From assembly GCF_043641665.1 (NCBI RefSeq), contig NC_092190.1, positions 10,379,548 through 10,443,547 of the forward strand: a stretch of 64,000 nucleotides of DNA, given 5' to 3'. Under the pieces are notes generated by a model. It worked only from the letters and a program-made list of their open reading frames with translations, was not told the DNA's origin and did not search any database. Position numbers and translations under genes: made by a program. Positions 1 through 14,921 of this stretch are shown one piece after another. Within the stretch, counting starts at the first letter, position 1. The number at the start of each line of letters is the position of its first letter. The DNA comes from Enoplosus armatus (lineage: Eukaryota > Chordata > Actinopteri > Centrarchiformes > Enoplosidae).

Positions 1-3000
1 CACGCTGCATTTTCTGTGGGAGGTTTTGAGCTGTTATCTCCCATTGCTGTCAAACACGGGCATGTGGAGACGGGATAAAAGAACGCGAGAAGCAGGTGAG
101 GCTCATTTTGAGCGGGTATTGAGCGGAGAGGAGCAGCAGAGCACGCTTGAAAGAGAATGGGAGGAAGACAGAGCCTGGGAGATGGATGTGTGTGTGTGTG
201 TCAGACTGAATGCTCGAGTAATTCCTGTCATAGGAAATCAGGTCACAGAAGCAACTTTCTGCATCTTCTGCAAAACACTGCCAGAACAACTACTCCACCA
301 TCTACCTGTGTAAAAAGATGCCAGGTTTGTGTGTATGCATGCATGTAAGTCCGGATGCTTGCAAAGATTTCACTATACACACTACTAAATAAGTCATTGC
401 TACACCACTCACAGATTGCACATGCACACACACCAGACAACACACACATTACACCTCTGCTGCCCTCGCTAGCCGGGTAGCATAGTATTTTTGGTCGAGG
501 ATAACACAATGACTACCCCATTAACACTTTACCCGTGACATCCAGACCTCACAGCAGTAGATCTGACAAGAAAATGTCATGCTTTTCTATCCGAATGTCA
601 CAAAGCATTAATGGCTCAAGCGAAATCTTGCTATCTGTGCCTGGAGCTACATGTAACATGCTGTATGAGGGAGCGGCGATGAGCTGGAGCACTGGGACAA
701 AAAGTAACACAAGGTTTCAATGTGAGACATCCTGCTGGAAGGCAAGTCAACTCATCTCTGGTGTAACAGCAACAGGATAATGGGTTGGAGTCGCACCTTA
801 ATCATTTCTACCTCTCTGCAGCTACAATTAGATCCAGCACCAAGGCAGTGAGGTATGCAGAGGTATGCAGAGACACAGTGAAGAAAACAGATAGACAATA
901 GAGATATTACAGATATTTAAATGTCTCTGTTAAAAGAAAAAATGCAGCAATTACTGGTGATTTTTAAATGCAGGTCGAGACAATTCACACACCCATCTTT
1001 CAGTGTGTTTACTCTATTATCTAGATGTGTGCAACAATATACATCTGCGCATGTTTGTTTAGTATCAGAATTAATGTTATGAATGGCTGTCCGTGCTGTA
1101 GGAAATGCTGTACTTGGCTGTGTGGAGATTGTGCCACCCTGCTTCCCTACAGCCGTGACAAACTCTCATTATAGCAGCTTTTGTCCCACAGGAGATGACA
1201 AATTTCATTCTCTTTGACACAGCTGTCATCCTGCCATCATCACCCTCAGGTGTCAATCAATACTACGACTGTGTTACCACCATGAATTCTACAGTTACCA
1301 CCCTAGAGTGAGCGCATATGCTTGCATGCGATGCTGTTTAACTGACACTGATAATGGGGGATGTCTGATGCAGGAAATGTTCCCAATTACGGCAAAGCCA
1401 AAGGCACTGGGAAAGTTTGGGGGTGATGCATTATATATGAAAAGAGATCTCTTTGGATTAATTATTCATCGTGTGAGATATATTTACACAAATAAATATT
1501 TATTCATTTTACCAGCCAAATTTAAAATTTTGAATACTATTTGCATGTATTATGTTAGTTTACAAATAAAGACCTTGTGTTCTGGCTGGCACATGCGCAC
1601 CTGCATCCATACACGCACAATAAAGCTTTTTGAGCCGCAAGCACAGTGCATTTAGCAGAGACATGAATCCCTCATGTCCCAATGGACCACTGGACTATGT
1701 GATTACAATCTCTTGTTAATGAGAAACGCTCTCTCTCTCTCTCTCTTTCACACAAACACAGCCATTCAGGTTAATCCAGTGCCTTTGTATTCACTAGATT
1801 ACGTTATCTCTGTTGCCTCCTTCTGTCTATATCGTAACCCTTCTCCTCTACACCTGTATGGTCAAAGTCATTTGATTGTCTTGTGGCTATTTTTTTCAGC
1901 AGCATTTACATTTAGTTTTTGTTGATTTCAGAGGTTCAACACTACTGTCTATTGTATCATGCTGTCCCCCACAAGATTCTCCTTTAAATACACAGTGAAT
2001 TTTATAATTGACTATGTGTGTTGTTTAAAATCTGCTGCAATACATTGCCGTGATTGTCCAACTGAGGTGACAGCTTGTGTTTTCGTCACTACATTGGGTT
2101 TTATTGTTACATTGCCAAGCACTGTTGTTGTTTTTGTTAATTATACTACTGATGAAACACTCTGAAATGGTCCATTGTTTATTTTTGAGCTAGTTCTTCA
2201 TGTGAGACTTTATGTGAGATTATGTGAGGTTTTCACTAATTGGAAAAGGAACTGTAAGTTACATTCTCAGGCAATGCACTGAATCATTACACCACCATAA
2301 CGTATCAAACTGAATCTTATGAGTTGTTTCAGAAACAATTATTTTTGTCACCTGAGCTGAGTATGTTTTATTATTATTATGTCCTCTTCTCTACGTAAGC
2401 TTACATTAAAACACAGAAACATATAATCTGCATTTGTTTCAGCCACGTGATAGTTATTTTGGAGGATTATTTAAAACATATGCTAGAATATGTAATAACT
2501 AGGTTTTAAAGTGAGCAGCCATGCATCAACGTCAACAGACGGTCTACACGATGGGTTACACCCTGGTGAGATATTTGCCAGCTACAGAGGAAGGGAGAGA
2601 TGAAAATGTGCAAGAACTAAATGTAAGAATGAAATATTTATGACCAAATGCAACTGAAGTGGTAGTCTGAAAAACTGAACAAATATCCTTTGGCAAAGCA
2701 AACACCAACAACATTTAGATGGTGGCTGGCTTAAAGGTGTGTCTTGTTTAACTGCTCAAGTGTGCCATGTGTTTAATCTAATGCCTGGGTGGCAGATTGG
2801 CCCTTTGCCTGCTATATGGCACTGATGTCATGCTGGTTTTCTTGACACACTGCTCAGGTTCTGGGAGTGACGCGCTGATGTAGTTTTGCACCAGCTGTTG
2901 TCCCACCTGGTTGTTTTAGAAGATTAGAAGATTGATTTAGTGTTGCTTCCCTTCCTGTTCTTAGGCAAGTGTGTATGTGTGCGTTTGTACATGCATATGT

Positions 3001-6000
3001 GTATGTTGTAATATTAAAACACAGCTTTTTTTTACTCCTTTATATGTTTTTTTGCTTCAGTTATGATGATGACAGGTGTATTAATAGATATTTCCTCCCG
3101 GGCTGTGATGAAGAGAGAGGTGTTCTATCCACGCATGCAGTGCTCTTTAGCACAGCAAAGAAAAAAACAACAATAATTGATTCATAAGTAAATGTAATGC
3201 ACGGCAACTTCTTCCATTCACCTTTATCTGTGAAATCTATCTATGGCGTCTAGCATACTCATAGGCACAAACAACAAACATGGACTTAATAGAGGACAGC
3301 AGGAACAAGACAGAAACCCACAAAGAAGACATTTAAGTGTAATACACAGACTGACTGAAGCAAAAGATTAGAGTTTTCCACTGCAGGCAAATTATACTTT
3401 TACTTTTAGACTTTTTCCATACAAAGATTGTAAACAGCATACAGGAATTTGCAGTGCTGCAACTCACTTGGATGTTTGCCACGGGTTGTTTGATCACATT
3501 AATCAGAAAACTGAAAAAAACTACAAATACAGTTTTCTTTAAGCACACAGACCTCTTTGTGTGCATGTGAGAAATCTATTTCTAATCTGGCTATAACCCT
3601 TTAGGCTGGATTATACTGTAATCCAACCATTCTTTCCTCCAAAACAGCAGCTCAGTCCAGGTTTAAACTGAACAGCAGGGATTACTATTTAATATTCCTA
3701 ATACTAGTTAATAGCCTAGCAGCGATATTGGTCAATTCCAAGGTGGATCGTTGCCTGCAAGCGGAGGATTTAAATTATTCTCTGCATGATGCTGCAGAAC
3801 ACCAAGAAAACTCCACCGAATCAAATGGAGGTTTGCTCAAGTTCACATAGCCTAGATGGATATTAAAGCTGCATTATGCATTATGACCATTCAGAGGCGG
3901 ACTCACAAACATTTTATAGCAAGCCCCGACACAATATTACTTATTGTGAAGTTCTTAGGGATGAAAAACAACTGCCTATACTTATAAATCCAGAAAAAGA
4001 AATAACGGAACATTCATCCCACTGGAGTCTTTCTTCTCCAGCTACAGATAAGCCTGTCACAGCGTTGAATCAGTGGCATTAGCTGAAAACACATTAAATT
4101 CATTTGTGGAAAAACATGATGGACTAAAGGTGGACAGGAAGATGAGAATGGTATCCATGTAAAAACCGGTCACACTGTCCGTCTGTACAAAGGAGATACT
4201 GTATCATATTTTTGCCAGTGTGGCTCAATCGCAGACAGGCCAAGTGTTGATTTCAACAGCTCACAGGCTCTGATCGAACAGGCATGGCTGCAGAGTCACA
4301 CATTTCCTCCCCTGACACACGGCAGGCGATGTCACCTTTGCTCCATTCATTTCCAACAGAACAAGTACAAACAAGTGATACTTGTGAATCCTATTTCTGC
4401 AAAGTGGCACTATGCTCGGTCTCGAGGAGTTTTGTGCTGGTTTCAAACAGTCACCAGGTATTTAACCTCAATACTTTTTTGGTCCAGATCAGATAGTTCC
4501 TGATTTAAAATCAGAATTTTGCCAGAATTTTGTACTGTATTTCATTTAGGCAACATGTTTGTATGCCTCCTTGTGTTAAGACAATATTTGGCATTTCAGA
4601 AGTTTGGCGTCTTTTCTTAAATTAAAAAAAATATTTTGTTGAAAAAAGGTATCAAAAAAGTATTGTTTGGGTAATGGTAGAAAAACTCATGATTAAGAAA
4701 TATCAAATGATATCTACCTTGTCTTTTTTTCTTGCTTGTGAGGAAGAGCCATTGTAAATAAAATCTTTACAATATTCCTTCCTTCTGAACCAAGACTTGC
4801 TTGTTTCCAGGGAAACAGCCATCTACCAGGTGTGACAAGATAGGCAATCTGCTTTGGAACTGCCTGCCCATCACGTGTGCCAAGCCCATTAGTCATTCAG
4901 ATACAGTCATGTCATACATGTGTGCCCTAAGAGCAACAACACTCTCATTGTTAGGCAGATCAGTCAGCTCCATACACACTCATATGTGGTGAAAAGCTCC
5001 CTAAGCTTCAATTGTAATCCTCTCACTTTAGAAAAGCACAATCAAGACAAAAAGAAACAGAAGGACAAAAAAAACTGAAGAATAGTTCATCATAATTCCT
5101 TCTGCTAGCTTTGAAGAAGGGATATGATCCTAACACAGTGATCAGGTGGCTGTCTTATACTTATAGTGTGTTATAACTTTATTATTCATTCCTACATTGT
5201 GGCTGGATGTAAGAGGTGAGGGAAGGACAGAGAGGTAACATCCGGGGCATCTTTCGGTTGGTACATTGCTACTGACACACTGGCGGACTTATTCAGCTCA
5301 TTATCACCGCTGGCTATGGGGCAAAAGAAGAGGACATGATTGAATCATAAGCGAGGGGGAGAAAAGCCAAAAATCTGTCAGAATCAGGACAGACAAATGA
5401 AAATGAGTCTACGACAAAGGCAGTGAGAGACGGAGGAGAGCTATAACAATTAATAACTTATGAGCCAGTTCTTCTCTAACACGCTCCCGAGCTGAAAGCC
5501 TCACTTTCTGCCTATAATTATCTTTCTGTTCCTCTCTAAATCACCTCCCCTCCACTCGTCAACTCCAAAATCCCTCAAACTGGAAGCGAGTGCATCCCTC
5601 TCTCTGCCTTTGTCTATCCTTTACCACCCTCTCCCCTAGCTCCCAGCTCCGAGCAGCTGGCACAATGGACAACATGGGAACAGAAAGGATGGCTGCAAGC
5701 TTCAGTGAGAGACAATCAATAACCAGACAAACAAAAGAGCAGCGCAGTGCTGCGTGTGAGAAGCTCTCAACTAAAGCAGCACTCAGCACAGAGGCGGCGT
5801 CCTCCTGTTACCTTGTTCTGTTCTCGGTTGACTAAGAGTGAAAACCATGACCACTGCCCGACACACTGTTTTAGTGACTCACAGTGAGCTAACAGACCCA
5901 TGCACAGCTGGATCTAACTCCTAACCCACATCACCATTTTGCTTATGTTGTAATGCTACGCTCACAGCTGCTCAAATTCCAGTGCCAATGTTTAATAAGA

Positions 6001-9000
6001 TACCTGCTGTGTAAGTGAGCAAGTGTGCACAAACACACACAAAACGCTGTACTGTGCCCACACTCCTGAGCATGTACAATTATACTCAACCAGCTGTTTG
6101 TTTTTTCCTTGGCAAAGCGATGATAAAGTGATGCAAAGCGGTTAATAGAGATAAGAAAGTGAGGAGAGAGTAGGAAGAGAAAGACTAGACTACATAACTC
6201 GTACATAACACTAATTAGTTGTATATATATATATACACATATATTTGAAAGAAATAACTTTACAGAATTGTCTGTCTCATATGCAAATTGTGACTATCTT
6301 GAAATACAGAGGACCTTCTACATGAAATGAAATGTTGAGATGTGTGCAGACATTCAACAGTTATTGACTGTGGATCTAGAAGTGGGATTAGACAAGATTG
6401 GCAAAACGTGAGAAAACCCAACACGCAAAACAAAGAGTTTCCTATCTCATTGTAATCCTCACGATTTGCAAGTTCTCCCATCTGGCTTCAAGTGTCATTA
6501 AACAAACAGATCTCAAGGCAAACACAGCAAGTACACTGACATTTTGGTCACAGCGCCATCAATAATAGTTAAATTCCCTGCAAGTTCAGTTTTATTTAGC
6601 AATTCTGCAGCCTACTGGAAAAGAGACAAAGTCTTGACAAGCCACAGCAAAACAAAAACAGGAAAGTACACAGAGAGAGCAGTGACAGAGTTAAAAGTGT
6701 CAGTCAGCAAAATTTTAATGGCCTTTTTCAACCAAACAGTCTCAGGGACTAACTTTTGCAAACTAACTTTTGTTCAGCCCTGTTCAGGATTTTTGCATCT
6801 GAACAACTGAGAAGAGCATTATTAAGCTGATACAAAAGTGACACATTTGTTTGAGGCACAATTTCTGGACAAGACTAGATAGCACAGTCATTTATCATGC
6901 TTCATCATTTACTGTTGCATGGCTGGATGAACTCTAAACTGATTCTATAAAGCTGCTGTGAAGATGTGAAAAGGGAGACTGGAAAAGAGAAAGTCTAGAC
7001 ATCCGTCCTCTGGAAATCTGCTGAGTGTTTTTCAGTTGTTTCACAACTTTAGTACATAACTGCATTGAAACAAATAGAAGTCAGTTTTGTCTCACTCAAT
7101 CTTTCACAACTCAATAACAGTAACAATATGATTACATTACAATTACAATGCCCATCCCAAGGTCTAATATGGATAATATTAACAAGCACACTGCATGTGT
7201 TTGACCAGTCAGCAACATTTATTGAGACAAAGTCCAGCCCAACACTTCCTGTCCTGTATACGAAGGTACTGCAGCAGAATGAATTTTTCATGAACTACAT
7301 CCCATGAACAAAAATGGAAATGGAGACTTGAGAGGTAGTTCAAACATACTATGCGATTTCCACACTCATGACACATACAGGACAGTGTATATAAGCCCTG
7401 TATATCAAACGAGTAGATTTTGGTGAAACTTCCCGTGAAATAAGGGATCTCAATATCTGGTATTCAACCATAATTCATACTCAAGTTAGCTTCAGAAGTC
7501 TTAAAAAAGGCTCCTGGGTTGCTGTAAAACTTCCTGAGGTGAGAAGTGTGCAAAAGAGATTTCAAATCAAAAAGAGAGAGAGGGAGACAGACTGAGGAAG
7601 CGTTAGTCTGTTACTCCTTTAATTAAGAGAACTGTCCATAGCCATGTTACAGCTCCATGATGCTCCACAAAAACTTGTTGCTTTATCCACCTGCTTCAAC
7701 AAGCACAGACAGTAAATGAATGCGGTATGAAACATAAAACAGATTTGATATAAGTATATATAATAAGTCTACTCATAAGGTACAAAACCCTCCGCACAGT
7801 CTGTGTATGTGGACATGTTTAAATGTGAGGTCCAGTCACCGTATCTGATCACAGCGTTGCCAACCAGCTGACACCACAAGGAGGGAATGACTGCACACAC
7901 AAGGACACAAACTCATAAAAATACACACACACGTAAGATGACTTCAGCATGGCGTAAACACAGCTCATCATGTCGCTAAGCAACCTCCTTGAGATGCCTC
8001 CTCCTTTCCAGAAGTCATGAACAGTGAACGCGAGAGGAACAGAGTGAACTGAAGGATAAATAAAACTAAACTCACTGTTTAACCGAAAACACATAAGAAA
8101 GGATGAAGTATCAGAGGCCAAGTGTGGAATGGCTTAGATTCGACTATGTACTACAACATTGAAAAAAAACACTATGTTGAGTTGCATTTGGCTACAGGGC
8201 AGTTCTGTTCTCAGAGCGATCAGCACTAGCGTGGCTCTACACTACTGACCCACTTGTGCCCCCAACCATGCCATCCAAAAAGCTGGCAGACTCGCAGCCA
8301 TTCACTCAGCTGAGCTTTTTAACTGACTTAAGAGGCATGCCAGCACTGCTTTATATTGTCTGTACTGGAGCACTTTTAATAGCCACCCTGATTTACCCTC
8401 ACAACACATACAACAAGCCAACTAGTTTTCCTGATGTGTATGTAAACAAGGACTATGCGCAGACAAAAACACAGTGTCCCACACCTACAGAGCAGTTTCC
8501 AACACCTGCCGGCGACATTTTTTCATCAGTTTCAAATGAAACTGTCTGAAATAGCCTCATGTATATTCATCCCTTCCTCATTCATAATTGATGCCCTGAG
8601 TCTACCAGCGGTGCTGAAGCCGGACAGATTTACCTCTGGCATCGCACTCCTTCTGAAAACGACACCTTCACAGCATCAACCGCTCCACTAAACTCTACCT
8701 TGCAGAACACCACAATGTGGAATTTAAGTTTGACACTAAATTGACTTTCACGCACCAGCAATAACATTTCTCCTGTTGTCTTTAAATCTAAACTTTCTGC
8801 CTTTACTCCAACATTTCCATAGCCACGAGCATACAGATACAAGTGTTCTCATGGCCTTTACCCTTATACTCTGCACTTGGCTGCTTGGATTTCTGAATAA
8901 AACAGGACAGTCTGGTTAGGAAATGGCAGCTAAATTACTAAAGGCAAATTCAAATGTAAATGTACAGTATCTCTTTGCATTTTCTCCCTTGAACCACACA

Positions 9001-10100
9001 GACAGACTGTTCTCATATGCCTGTCACAGGAGGCCAAAACGCTAGATTGCCCGCAGTCCAGTGTCCTTGGTGCTTGAACGCTCTGCTCAACAACAGGGTG
9101 GCTTTGATAGTAGTCACAAGGTCGAAAGATGTGAAACCAACCACCATCCAAAATTCAACTCCACACTGCGAGACAGGGTGTATTTCCAAGAGATCTGAGA
9201 CCAGTTTATAGTCCTTAAGTCCTAGTAATGATTTCCAAATCTAGCCTAAATGTTGATCCTCTGATCCCTAATGTAATCTGTTTCCCCATTCTGGGTGCTG
9301 GCCAAAGGGAAGAGACACTGAGCTGAGTCCCCTACCCTTCAACTCTGGCTGTTTGTCCCTTCACGGGTCAATGCAGGTCAACTCCGTCATTAATCACACG
9401 GCCAGATGAATGGCACAGGCTTTGCCAATGAACTCGCAGCAGGGTGGTGCACTGTGAAGGAAGACCACCCTTTAAATCAGAGGAACCAGGTTCACACTCT
9501 CCTCTCTGCTGAAGTGTTCTTTAGCAAGACTTTACCAGCTCCAAGGGGTGCTGTTCAGTGGCTGACCCTGTGCTTTGATCTCCGTGCGGAGAGAGACAAG
9601 ACAATTTCCCTGAGGGACCAGAAAATTATCACATGATAACTGAGAGCATCAGCACACCAAGTTGCTTGACATCGACACCACAACAAGATAGCGTTTCTCT
9701 CTCTCTGACACATAAACACAATCTCAACAGATTCATGTTCAAGCACAGGTCCAAAGTGTGACAACCTACACACTGATGATAATTGTTGTTATAGCGTCGA
9801 TATCTCACAGCACACTGAAATCAATCTTGCACGATCAGCTGTTCATTCCCAGCCAGAAACACACACATTCTTCCACACTAAGCATCGCACAGTATATTTA
9901 GACCCGCGACAACTGCACGGCACATCTGCCTTCCCTTTCATTCCCAGTGGCATGCCAGGAGCACCACATGACATCCATGCATATTAACACACATGTCCTC
10001 TCTCCACGTCCGTCTCGCATGTTGTCAAGACTTGAAGACAGTTATGAGAGCAAAAATCACACAAACCCTTGCAATCATCCTCAAAATCAGCTGCCTTCAC
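1..10100. other. Non-coding stretch, no recognised gene
   Basis: No open reading frame here resembles a known protein, and the longest ones (about 60-115 codons) are what chance would give. By synteny with human 13q33.3 this should lie between tnfsf13b and myo16 or in the myo16 5' region, but no ankyrin-repeat or myosin-like exon was recognised on either strand by eye. Short low-complexity runs include a CT run near 1731-1748. The block around 1080-1270 looks more constrained than its surroundings (balanced composition, no simple repeats) and could be a conserved non-coding element, but this is only an impression. Confidence 0.6.
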
Positions 10101-10141
10101 TCTAATGAGACGGGAGGAACAGAGAAAAAGCAGAGCCTTAC

Positions 10142-10330
10142 CGGTGAGAGCCCGTCCACAGGAGACAACCAGGGTACGGAGGAGAGAGAAATGTGTCTGC
10201 CCGACGAAAACCCAACGAGAGACGCCTCCCCGTGCTCCGCCACCAAATCAATTTCACACTCTCTCACCTCCCCGCCACTGTGATGTCATTCATTCATCCG
10301 TTTCCCCGTAGCCATGGCAACTCTGCCGCT
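10142..10330 (-). promoter_or_regulatory. Putative minus-strand promoter and leader exon
   Basis: Read on the minus strand, an RFX-type X-box (10308-10321) and a CRE-like TGATGTCA core (10281-10288) are followed by a CpG-richer stretch that ends at 10142 in a good splice donor (ACCG then GTAAGG). This is the layout of a promoter with a non-coding first exon. A minus-strand gene to the left is what human synteny predicts (MYO16), so this could be a myo16 leader exon. No coding exon was found to join to it, so the assignment is inference. RNA evidence would decide. Confidence 0.25.
10308..10321. promoter_or_regulatory. RFX X-box-like palindrome
   Basis: The 14-mer GTAGCCATGGCAAC matches the palindromic RFX X-box consensus (GTTNCCATGGNAAC) except at one base of the left half. 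Such sites drive ciliary and neuronal genes bound by RFX factors. It lies about 20 bp from a CRE-like TGATGTCA. The sequence match is direct; function is inferred. Confidence 0.4.
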
Positions 10331-10499
10331 TGGAGCTGTTCATTCTTTTACATCTGTCTTTCCCTTTCTCTGTCCCTCCCCCCTCTCCAGACCCCAGTGA
10401 ACCCAGCCCACTTACTCCATATCTGAGGGGGTACAGTTACACCCCCAGCCTCACAAGCATCCGCCCCCCTCTTCGCTGATATAACATCGCGGAGCTGGT

Positions 10500-13400
10500 G
10501 CAGAAAACGAGTGGGAGGGTACAAAACACAAAAAAGGGGAGGCGCCTGGATTCACCTCATGTAGCATACACGCCCTGAAGAGTTTGTGGTCAAACAGGCA
10601 TACTCTTGTCAAGGCTGCCCATAAAGACAGAGCAGGCAGACAAAGAGAACTGGCAGACAAGGGAGACACAACAGAGCCTGAATAGGTGCGCCTGGAAATC
10701 TCCTGCTTAGATGTGAGCCAGCTGTCTCATTTGCACACAGGCAAACAGAAAAGCACAACACATAAGTGCTGATGCAGAGATGTGTATGTCTATAACTCCC
10801 TAATACACTCACACAAGCCCAATCGCATTGGGCATCACGGCCCTGTAGTTTAGTGTGAGGTGATGAATAGTTAATGACCACCACCATCATTACTACGGTG
10901 CCTCTCTGCTAATAATCCCCATGTTGACCTTGGAAAAGGGGGAGGAAAATCTGGTCACTCAGAGATAAATCAAACAAAGACACACACTTACACACACCAC
11001 CACCCTCTCTGAAGCCGCCGTCTTTATTAAATTACGAGCCGCCTGCGCCCCGAGTTCGCATTTCTTTTCCCACCAAGCCCTCTCTTCACAACCTCCACAG
11101 GCTTAAGGTTCAGCACTGCCTTACTTGAACCGTTTCACCCTGCACTCCTCCACTCTACTCACCACCCTGCTGTTCTCATATTTTAAATCTCCCTTCTATA
11201 TCTTCCCTCCTACCAACTTCCATCTTCACATGCAAGACTGAGCGAGATTCTGAAAGGTTTTCAACTACACGGACGAAGAGACGCAGAGCAAAAACGGGCA
11301 CATGAAGAAAAAAAATCTACTTGTCAGACAGTCACTGAGGAGACTACGGTCTGGAGTGAGGTTGAAAAAGTAATTAAGAAAATTACCAAGTAAATCAAGA
11401 AGCCTACATAAATAAAGAGAGAGAGAGAGAGAGATGTCTCTGGGATCTCCTCTTTGTCACATCTCTTCACACATCATGGTTTTTAATTGGCTTCCCCTGC
11501 TTTCCTCTTGGAAAATCTCTCCATCTGTCTGCATCAATCCCTCGCTCGTCATTCTTAATCTCTCTGTTGCTTCTCACATAATTAATGGTGGTCTTTCCCA
11601 AACCACCAATAGAGTAACACGTTGTCGCTTCTCAGTCTTTTTTCCGTGTGAAGTTATAGTTTACGCCATCTGTCGACTGATGTATTCTGACATCATGAAC
11701 TACAGAAAGAGGTCGTCCATTAAAGGTTTGTCCTTTTTTAATGTCTATTAGAAACATCATTAAAGGGGATTACTTACTGTCAGAGTCAAAGCTGGTTTGA
11801 GTGACATTTGACAATCAGGGTGAAACCAATGTTTAAATTCAATATTTCCACGGACTGTTTTAATGTATGTCAGGCAGAGAAATGAAAGCACAGAGCGGAG
11901 CATCACATAGCTATATTAGAGAGCCGAGCTCCTTCATATCAGCACTAAGTCAATGAAAACCATTTCACCACAACACAAGCCAATCCAATAACTTTTAACA
12001 TATTTTTAAGATATTTTTATAATATTTTTTCTAACCTTGTTATTATTTAGCACTGATGAACACACACAACCAGAATGGGCTAATTTAATTATTTACTTAA
12101 TTAACAGTTTTAATGAGTTACACAACTGGCCGGACTGGACATCCACACAATTAGAGACTACATGTTCCTCTCCTCTGTTTGTGACTGTGTGAGACTGCTA
12201 ATACTCAACATACTGCAGTCTGTCATAATCTTCCTTAATCTATAGACACTGCCCTGGAATGAACCCTGACTTTGCAGTAATGCCAAGATTCGGACTGGTG
12301 ACAATTTACGCTGCGCTGTCTGTCAAGTTGTGTTCTGATGTAGCCACCATACTACACTCCAGGAACTAGTTCATTTCTTTTTGTACAGTTAGTGTCCTGA
12401 ATACAGAATAGCTTTTTTTTACGTGGTATACATTGTTTTACTGTTTTAATCCAACAACGGTGTCCGAGATGGCAACATTGATGCGGTCCAGTATCTACTT
12501 GGAGCTTCTGTTTTTGCAGGCATTAAAACGAGCGTGCTTGGCTCTCACCTCGTTGTCGCTCGCATTGCGTACGTATGAAATTGAGCTTTTCTCAACTGGA
12601 GTTTAGTGTACGGTGAAGGGCTGCAACACCAGGTCTCATTCACAATGAATAGCAGCCTATCATTCTCCCAGCTTCAGAGTTTGTAAGTATGAGTGGCCCC
12701 ACTAGACCTATCTCACTTAACCTTGATTTAACAACGCTTTCTTACACTTATCTAGTCATCAGACCACTGTTACAGGGAGGTATATGTGTGGTCGTGAGCT
12801 CAACTTCTTCTACTCTGGAAAAGGGTCAACTGTCAAACGTAAGAATGGAGGTGGAAGATGGAGAAAAAGTTAGAACACAGAAAAAGAAGTGGGAGAGGTT
12901 CAGGGGTGAATGTGTATTATATCTCGGAATTGGGGTCCATCACGGGCATGAAATTACCAGACTTGTGGTTCAAATCACACGGGCGCACACGTTCGGAAGA
13001 TCCACGCACACACCCGAGCAGGGAACCTGTAATCCAAAGCTGAAGCAATTCCCTCCACAGTATGGTCTGAGATGTTGCTTTACCTAGACATTATCCCTCT
13101 CTTCAGAACTCTTATCTGCACTTACAGAAATGAGCAGAGACCACGACGAGACTGACTGACAGACCGGTCTTTATCGCCCCGTACTCTAAACCTTCTCTTC
13201 CTCCACTCACATTACCCTCCTTCACCTTGATTCCTCTCCCCTTTCCCTCTCTATGTTCCACCATCAGTCCAGCTATGCTGTACGTTAGTCTTTTTGTCAA
13301 CTATTTGCCTCACGCACACTCTTGCCTCACTCTTTCATCTATATATCCGCCATCTCTCTCACCCCCTCTGTTGTAGACAACAGTTTTACAGATTAGCATA

Positions 13401-14920
13401 ATAGTAGGTGGAAGTGGCCCAATAAATATTGACCTAATTTCGTTAAGGTTGAATGTGAGAGATGACATGTTTGAAATCAAGCACACAAACATCACAGCCA
13501 GACGTTATCTTTCATCTCAGCGTAAACTCCCCCCACGGCTTCTCTGATAGATCAAAGCAGTGTTTTTAAAGGGAATGCTTAACTGATGCTGTTCCAATCA
13601 TTAGCATGGCTCTGCAGCTGGGCTCACACTCAGCACTCCTAATATACACTGTCTAGCTGCAGGCAAGAGAACCTGGTAGGTGGACAAGTGTTTGTGTGCA
13701 AGGGGGAGGGTCCATGTGTGCATGTGCATGTGTGTTTACGTGTGGGTGTGGGTGTGTTAAAGGCTTCATAGTGATTGAAGCAGTAAAGAGGTTATATTTC
13801 ATTCACCTGCCCTGATACACATTCCAGAGAGGGGAGAGAACCAGCTGCTTCATGAGATACTCTCTCTGTCCCTCTTTTCGGTCTTTTATTCCCTCCCACC
13901 TCTTTCTGAGGAAGACCTTTGCCATGCCACACAATCCAGTCATTTCAGCTTCCACTCCTACACAGTAAATTACCTTCATAACACTCAAGTACCTGCACTT
14001 TTTTTCTCTCAACAAGCACAAATTCCAGTACTGTTCTACCTCAATTTTCACATAAAATATAGCGCTCCTATTCCAGTTCAGGGTACTAACAGGTGAGAAG
14101 CCATAAGCCATACATGTTCACATGCACATAATCACACACACACACACAAATGTAGCAGAAGCAAGACCTGGCAAGCCCAGGCGCTGACCCTGACATTGAT
14201 GTCCCTTATTGACACGGTGTCCAATAATAGCCCTGGAAGGGAAACAAAGTCTGCAAGACCGCCAGTTACATGCCAGCGGCAGCAAGCCCGCATTAATATG
14301 AGGAAGTCTTCTATAGAAAGATGAGGTCACATGGGGAACAGTCTCCCCTTCCTCTGACAAAGACTACTATCATATAGGGCTTGGTCAACCTTTGTGTCAG
14401 CCGGTGCACCTGTTCAGTATTGAAGCCATGCAGACTGCTCCGCTTTGATGACATTGTTTCATCAGATGGGGGAAAATCTCGGACCAAAGGTTCAGATTTA
14501 ATCTTAGCCTGCTGGAAGGGTTCCACTCCCAAATAACATGCTGCTGCTGCTGCTGCCAGCAGTGCTTCCCACCACCTGTCATTAGCTGCTGTTTGAGTCG
14601 GCCAACTGCCCAGTCCCATGGGTCTCGCTTATAAGAATAGTCTGGGATTTCATCCTCATCTCAGGATCACTTTTCAACTAAAGCAGACACCTGAGATATA
14701 TAGGAAGAAGAAAAATGCAGATAAGAAAGGTTATGGATTATACCTCCTGTTTATTTTACTTTCATTTATTCCATTGGACATGATCAATTGACTGTAACTG
14801 TCAAAAGACTATTTCAAAACAAATTAAGTAAATTAACAGAAGATTAACCCAAGACAAGTTTGCTTTAATTTAATTATTTAAGTAATTTTTAAAATGACTT
14901 CATAGTTCTTCAGTTTCTGA
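10500..14920. other. Non-coding stretch
   Basis: No gene recognised. It contains a short GA run at about 11419-11433 and scattered purine/pyrimidine tracts. A plus-strand open frame of 132 codons at 12689-13087 has no recognisable domain and no splice-bounded support, and is treated as chance. A short segment near 12520-12640 is CpG-richer than its surroundings and may be a remnant of a repeat. Confidence 0.5.
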
Positions 14921-14921
14921 A

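Noticed and set aside
12590..12660. 'CTVKGCNTRSHSQ'-like peptide resembling a THAP-domain start
   Set aside because: A stop follows directly, and the later THAP landmarks (AVPTIF box, Trp, Pro) are absent.
12689..13087. 132-codon plus-strand frame
   Set aside because: No domain, no splice signals that would make an exon of it, nothing recognisable in the product.
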